Source of the DNA: a virus
Strand: one strand, 5' to 3'
DNA length: 64,000 nt
IMG/VR virus record: IMGVR_UViG_3300005529_000024
Coordinates: 62,001-126,000 of that record
Shown in pieces: positions 62,957 through 64,000 of the stretch. The position numbers and the translations under genes were made by a program. How positions within the stretch are numbered: the stretch's first letter is position 1; each line of letters opens with the position of its first letter. The notes beneath the pieces were generated by a model. It made no database searches. It worked only from the letters and a program-made list of their open reading frames with translations, and was not told where the DNA came from.

Positions 62957-63457
62957 ATGGAAGACGATACTACGCGAGATCTAGATAAAGCTTTAGATAC
63001 GATACGAGCTATATGTACAACGAAAGCGACAGAAGCATTAGCCAAAGAAGAAGTTGAGAAGATCCTATCTGACCATCAACTAAAGTTAAAGTTATTCATG
63101 GCTGCGTTTTCTCTTAAGCGCGTTAATAGTATTATCCGTGTCGCTAAGATGCAGGATTTCATCGAAGAGAAGCTACTTGATCCTGAACGTTGGAAAAATG
63201 CCAGTAATAAAGATTTGCTCAAGCTTCTTGTTAAGCTTAATGACATTGTTGCTCAGAATATGGATTACTTCAGTCAGATTCTTGGCGGTGACACACAGTT
63301 TGATCCGAATCTATTAGTTGTTCTTCTCGGTGACAAATCCAAAGCAGAGGATAAGGAAAAGACAGTCAAGAGGTTGGAAGATCTTTCTCCTGAATCACGA
63401 GAGAAGATTCGATCTAAATTTTCTGATTTGCTTGGCTCATTAAAGAATGATGGATGA
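62957..63457 (+). CDS. Possible small terminase subunit
   Basis: Encodes 166 helical, charged residues without known motif. It lies directly before the large terminase, overlapping it by about 10 bases, which is the usual position of the small subunit that recognises packaging sites. The N-terminal part (ALDTIRAICTTKATEAL) could be a helix bundle, and the C-terminal part is rich in lysine and glutamate (SKAEDKEKTVKRLEDL). The role is inferred from position only. Confidence 0.5.
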   Translation: MEDDTTRDLDKALDTIRAICTTKATEALAKEEVEKILSDHQLKLKLFMAAFSLKRVNSIIRVAKMQDFIEEKLLDPERWKNASNKDLLKLLVKLNDIVAQNMDYFSQILGGDTQFDPNLLVVLLGDKSKAEDKEKTVKRLEDLSPESREKIRSKFSDLLGSLKNDG

Positions 63458-64000
63458 TAAAAAACTAACGAAAGAAGAAGAGAACTTACTTAAAAAATTA
63501 AGCGATGACTCTAATAATGACACGAGAGAATTTTTCGATTCGTTATCTCTTCATGAACGTGAAGTTGCCTTACAGATTATCAAAGAGATGGAGAGTACTG
63601 GAAAGTCTGATACCTATGACCTTCTTTGGGAAACAGACTTTGTGCGGAAACCAGCTACTCCAAAAGAGTTTTTAGAAGATCATGCTTATCTAGGTAAGGA
63701 TATCACGAGCAAGCTCTATGATCCTTGGAAGGAAGTCTTATGCACAGCGTTGGATGCCAAGAATGAGATCAATGAGTTAGTGTTATCTGGGGCTATCGGT
63801 ATCGGTAAGTCTACTGTGGCGAATGTGGCTATGATGTATAAGCTATATTCGTTGTCTTGTCTTAAAAACCCACAGAAGTACTACCATAAGATGGAGCACA
63901 TAACAATCACCTTTGCCTTGTTCAGTGCCACATTGCAGGTGATCTCCAATACAACATTCTCCGATCTTCTCGGTATGTTCAATGCAAGTCCATATTTTAA
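63447..64000 (+). CDS. terL: Large terminase subunit (3' truncated by window)
   Basis: The frame opens at ATG-ATG (63447/63450) and is open to the window end, so only the N-terminal 184 residues are seen. The ATPase Walker A is near residue 119 in L-V-L-S-G-A-I-G-I-G-K-S-T, preceded by a helical region with a Y-D-P-W-K-E segment typical of terminase adenine-binding motifs, and followed by a strand (ITITFALFSATLQV) at the usual distance. The nuclease half should lie beyond the window. It powers DNA packaging into the head. Confidence 0.82.
   Translation, partial: MMDDKKLTKEEENLLKKLSDDSNNDTREFFDSLSLHEREVALQIIKEMESTGKSDTYDLLWETDFVRKPATPKEFLEDHAYLGKDITSKLYDPWKEVLCTALDAKNEINELVLSGAIGIGKSTVANVAMMYKLYSLSCLKNPQKYYHKMEHITITFALFSATLQVISNTTFSDLLGMFNASPYF

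Overview
The window is a 64 kb piece of a large, tailed dsDNA phage genome that reads as AT-rich by eye. It is not bacterial chromosome: nearly every gene is a virion, lysis, replication or packaging gene, or a small phage hypothetical, and genes abut or overlap by a few bases. A gp25-type wedge protein, a Baseplate_J protein, a gp53-like protein, a gp5/VgrG-type spike and a CIS_tube-type hub protein point to a contractile tail (myovirus). Strong AGGAGG ribosome binding sites and seven near-consensus TTGACA/TATAAT promoters point to a bacterial host with a sigma-70-type polymerase. The host species cannot be read from the sequence.

Layout. (1) 1-25.4 kb, plus strand: late region. It starts inside a tail assembly chaperone with a likely programmed frameshift, then tape measure, baseplate hub, spike, wedge proteins, a long run of duplicated adhesin genes, a macro-domain protein, a holin-like protein and an M15 endolysin, more tail genes including giant 14-residue-repeat proteins, and an ATP-grasp enzyme. 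A bidirectional terminator closes it at 25.4 kb. (2) 25.4-29.4 kb, minus strand: about fifteen small genes, many with cysteine pairs, interrupted by a short rightward pair at 28 kb with its own promoter. (3) 29.4-29.8 kb: control region with palindromes, a CGACA/TGTCG repeat cluster (possible origin or operator) and a recurrent 27-30 nt motif. (4) 29.8-52.5 kb, plus strand: SF2 helicase, DnaB-type helicase, primase, sigma-like zinc-ribbon protein, RtcB RNA ligase, uracil-DNA glycosylase/DNA polymerase fusion, HD protein, gp32-like SSB, RecA/UvsX-like protein, FEN nuclease, HhH glycosylase-like protein, SbcD/SbcC pair, B12-dependent ribonucleotide reductase and ThyX. (5) 52.5-61 kb: accessory region with a tRNA, an RlaP-type nucleotidyltransferase, a DUF262 protein, a lytic transglycosylase, two metallophosphoesterases, many small proteins and an unexplained structured intergenic region. 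(6) 61-64 kb: endonuclease VII-like HNH protein, a second sigma-like protein, a Mor-like DNA-binding protein, a possible small terminase and the start of the large terminase, cut by the window end. Capsid, sheath and tube genes are expected just beyond it, which would join circularly to the chaperone at the left end.

How it fits together. Host RNA polymerase probably reads the consensus promoters in front of accessory genes. The recurrent motif and the two sigma-like proteins suggest a phage-specific transcription programme. Replication, recombination and nucleotide supply form a nearly complete set. RtcB, the RlaP-like protein and the phage tRNA suggest RNA repair, and the DarG-like macro protein suggests defence against ADP-ribosylation. 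The most unusual content is a set of virion proteins built of dozens of 14-residue units, one of them also joining a beta-propeller to a baseplate domain.
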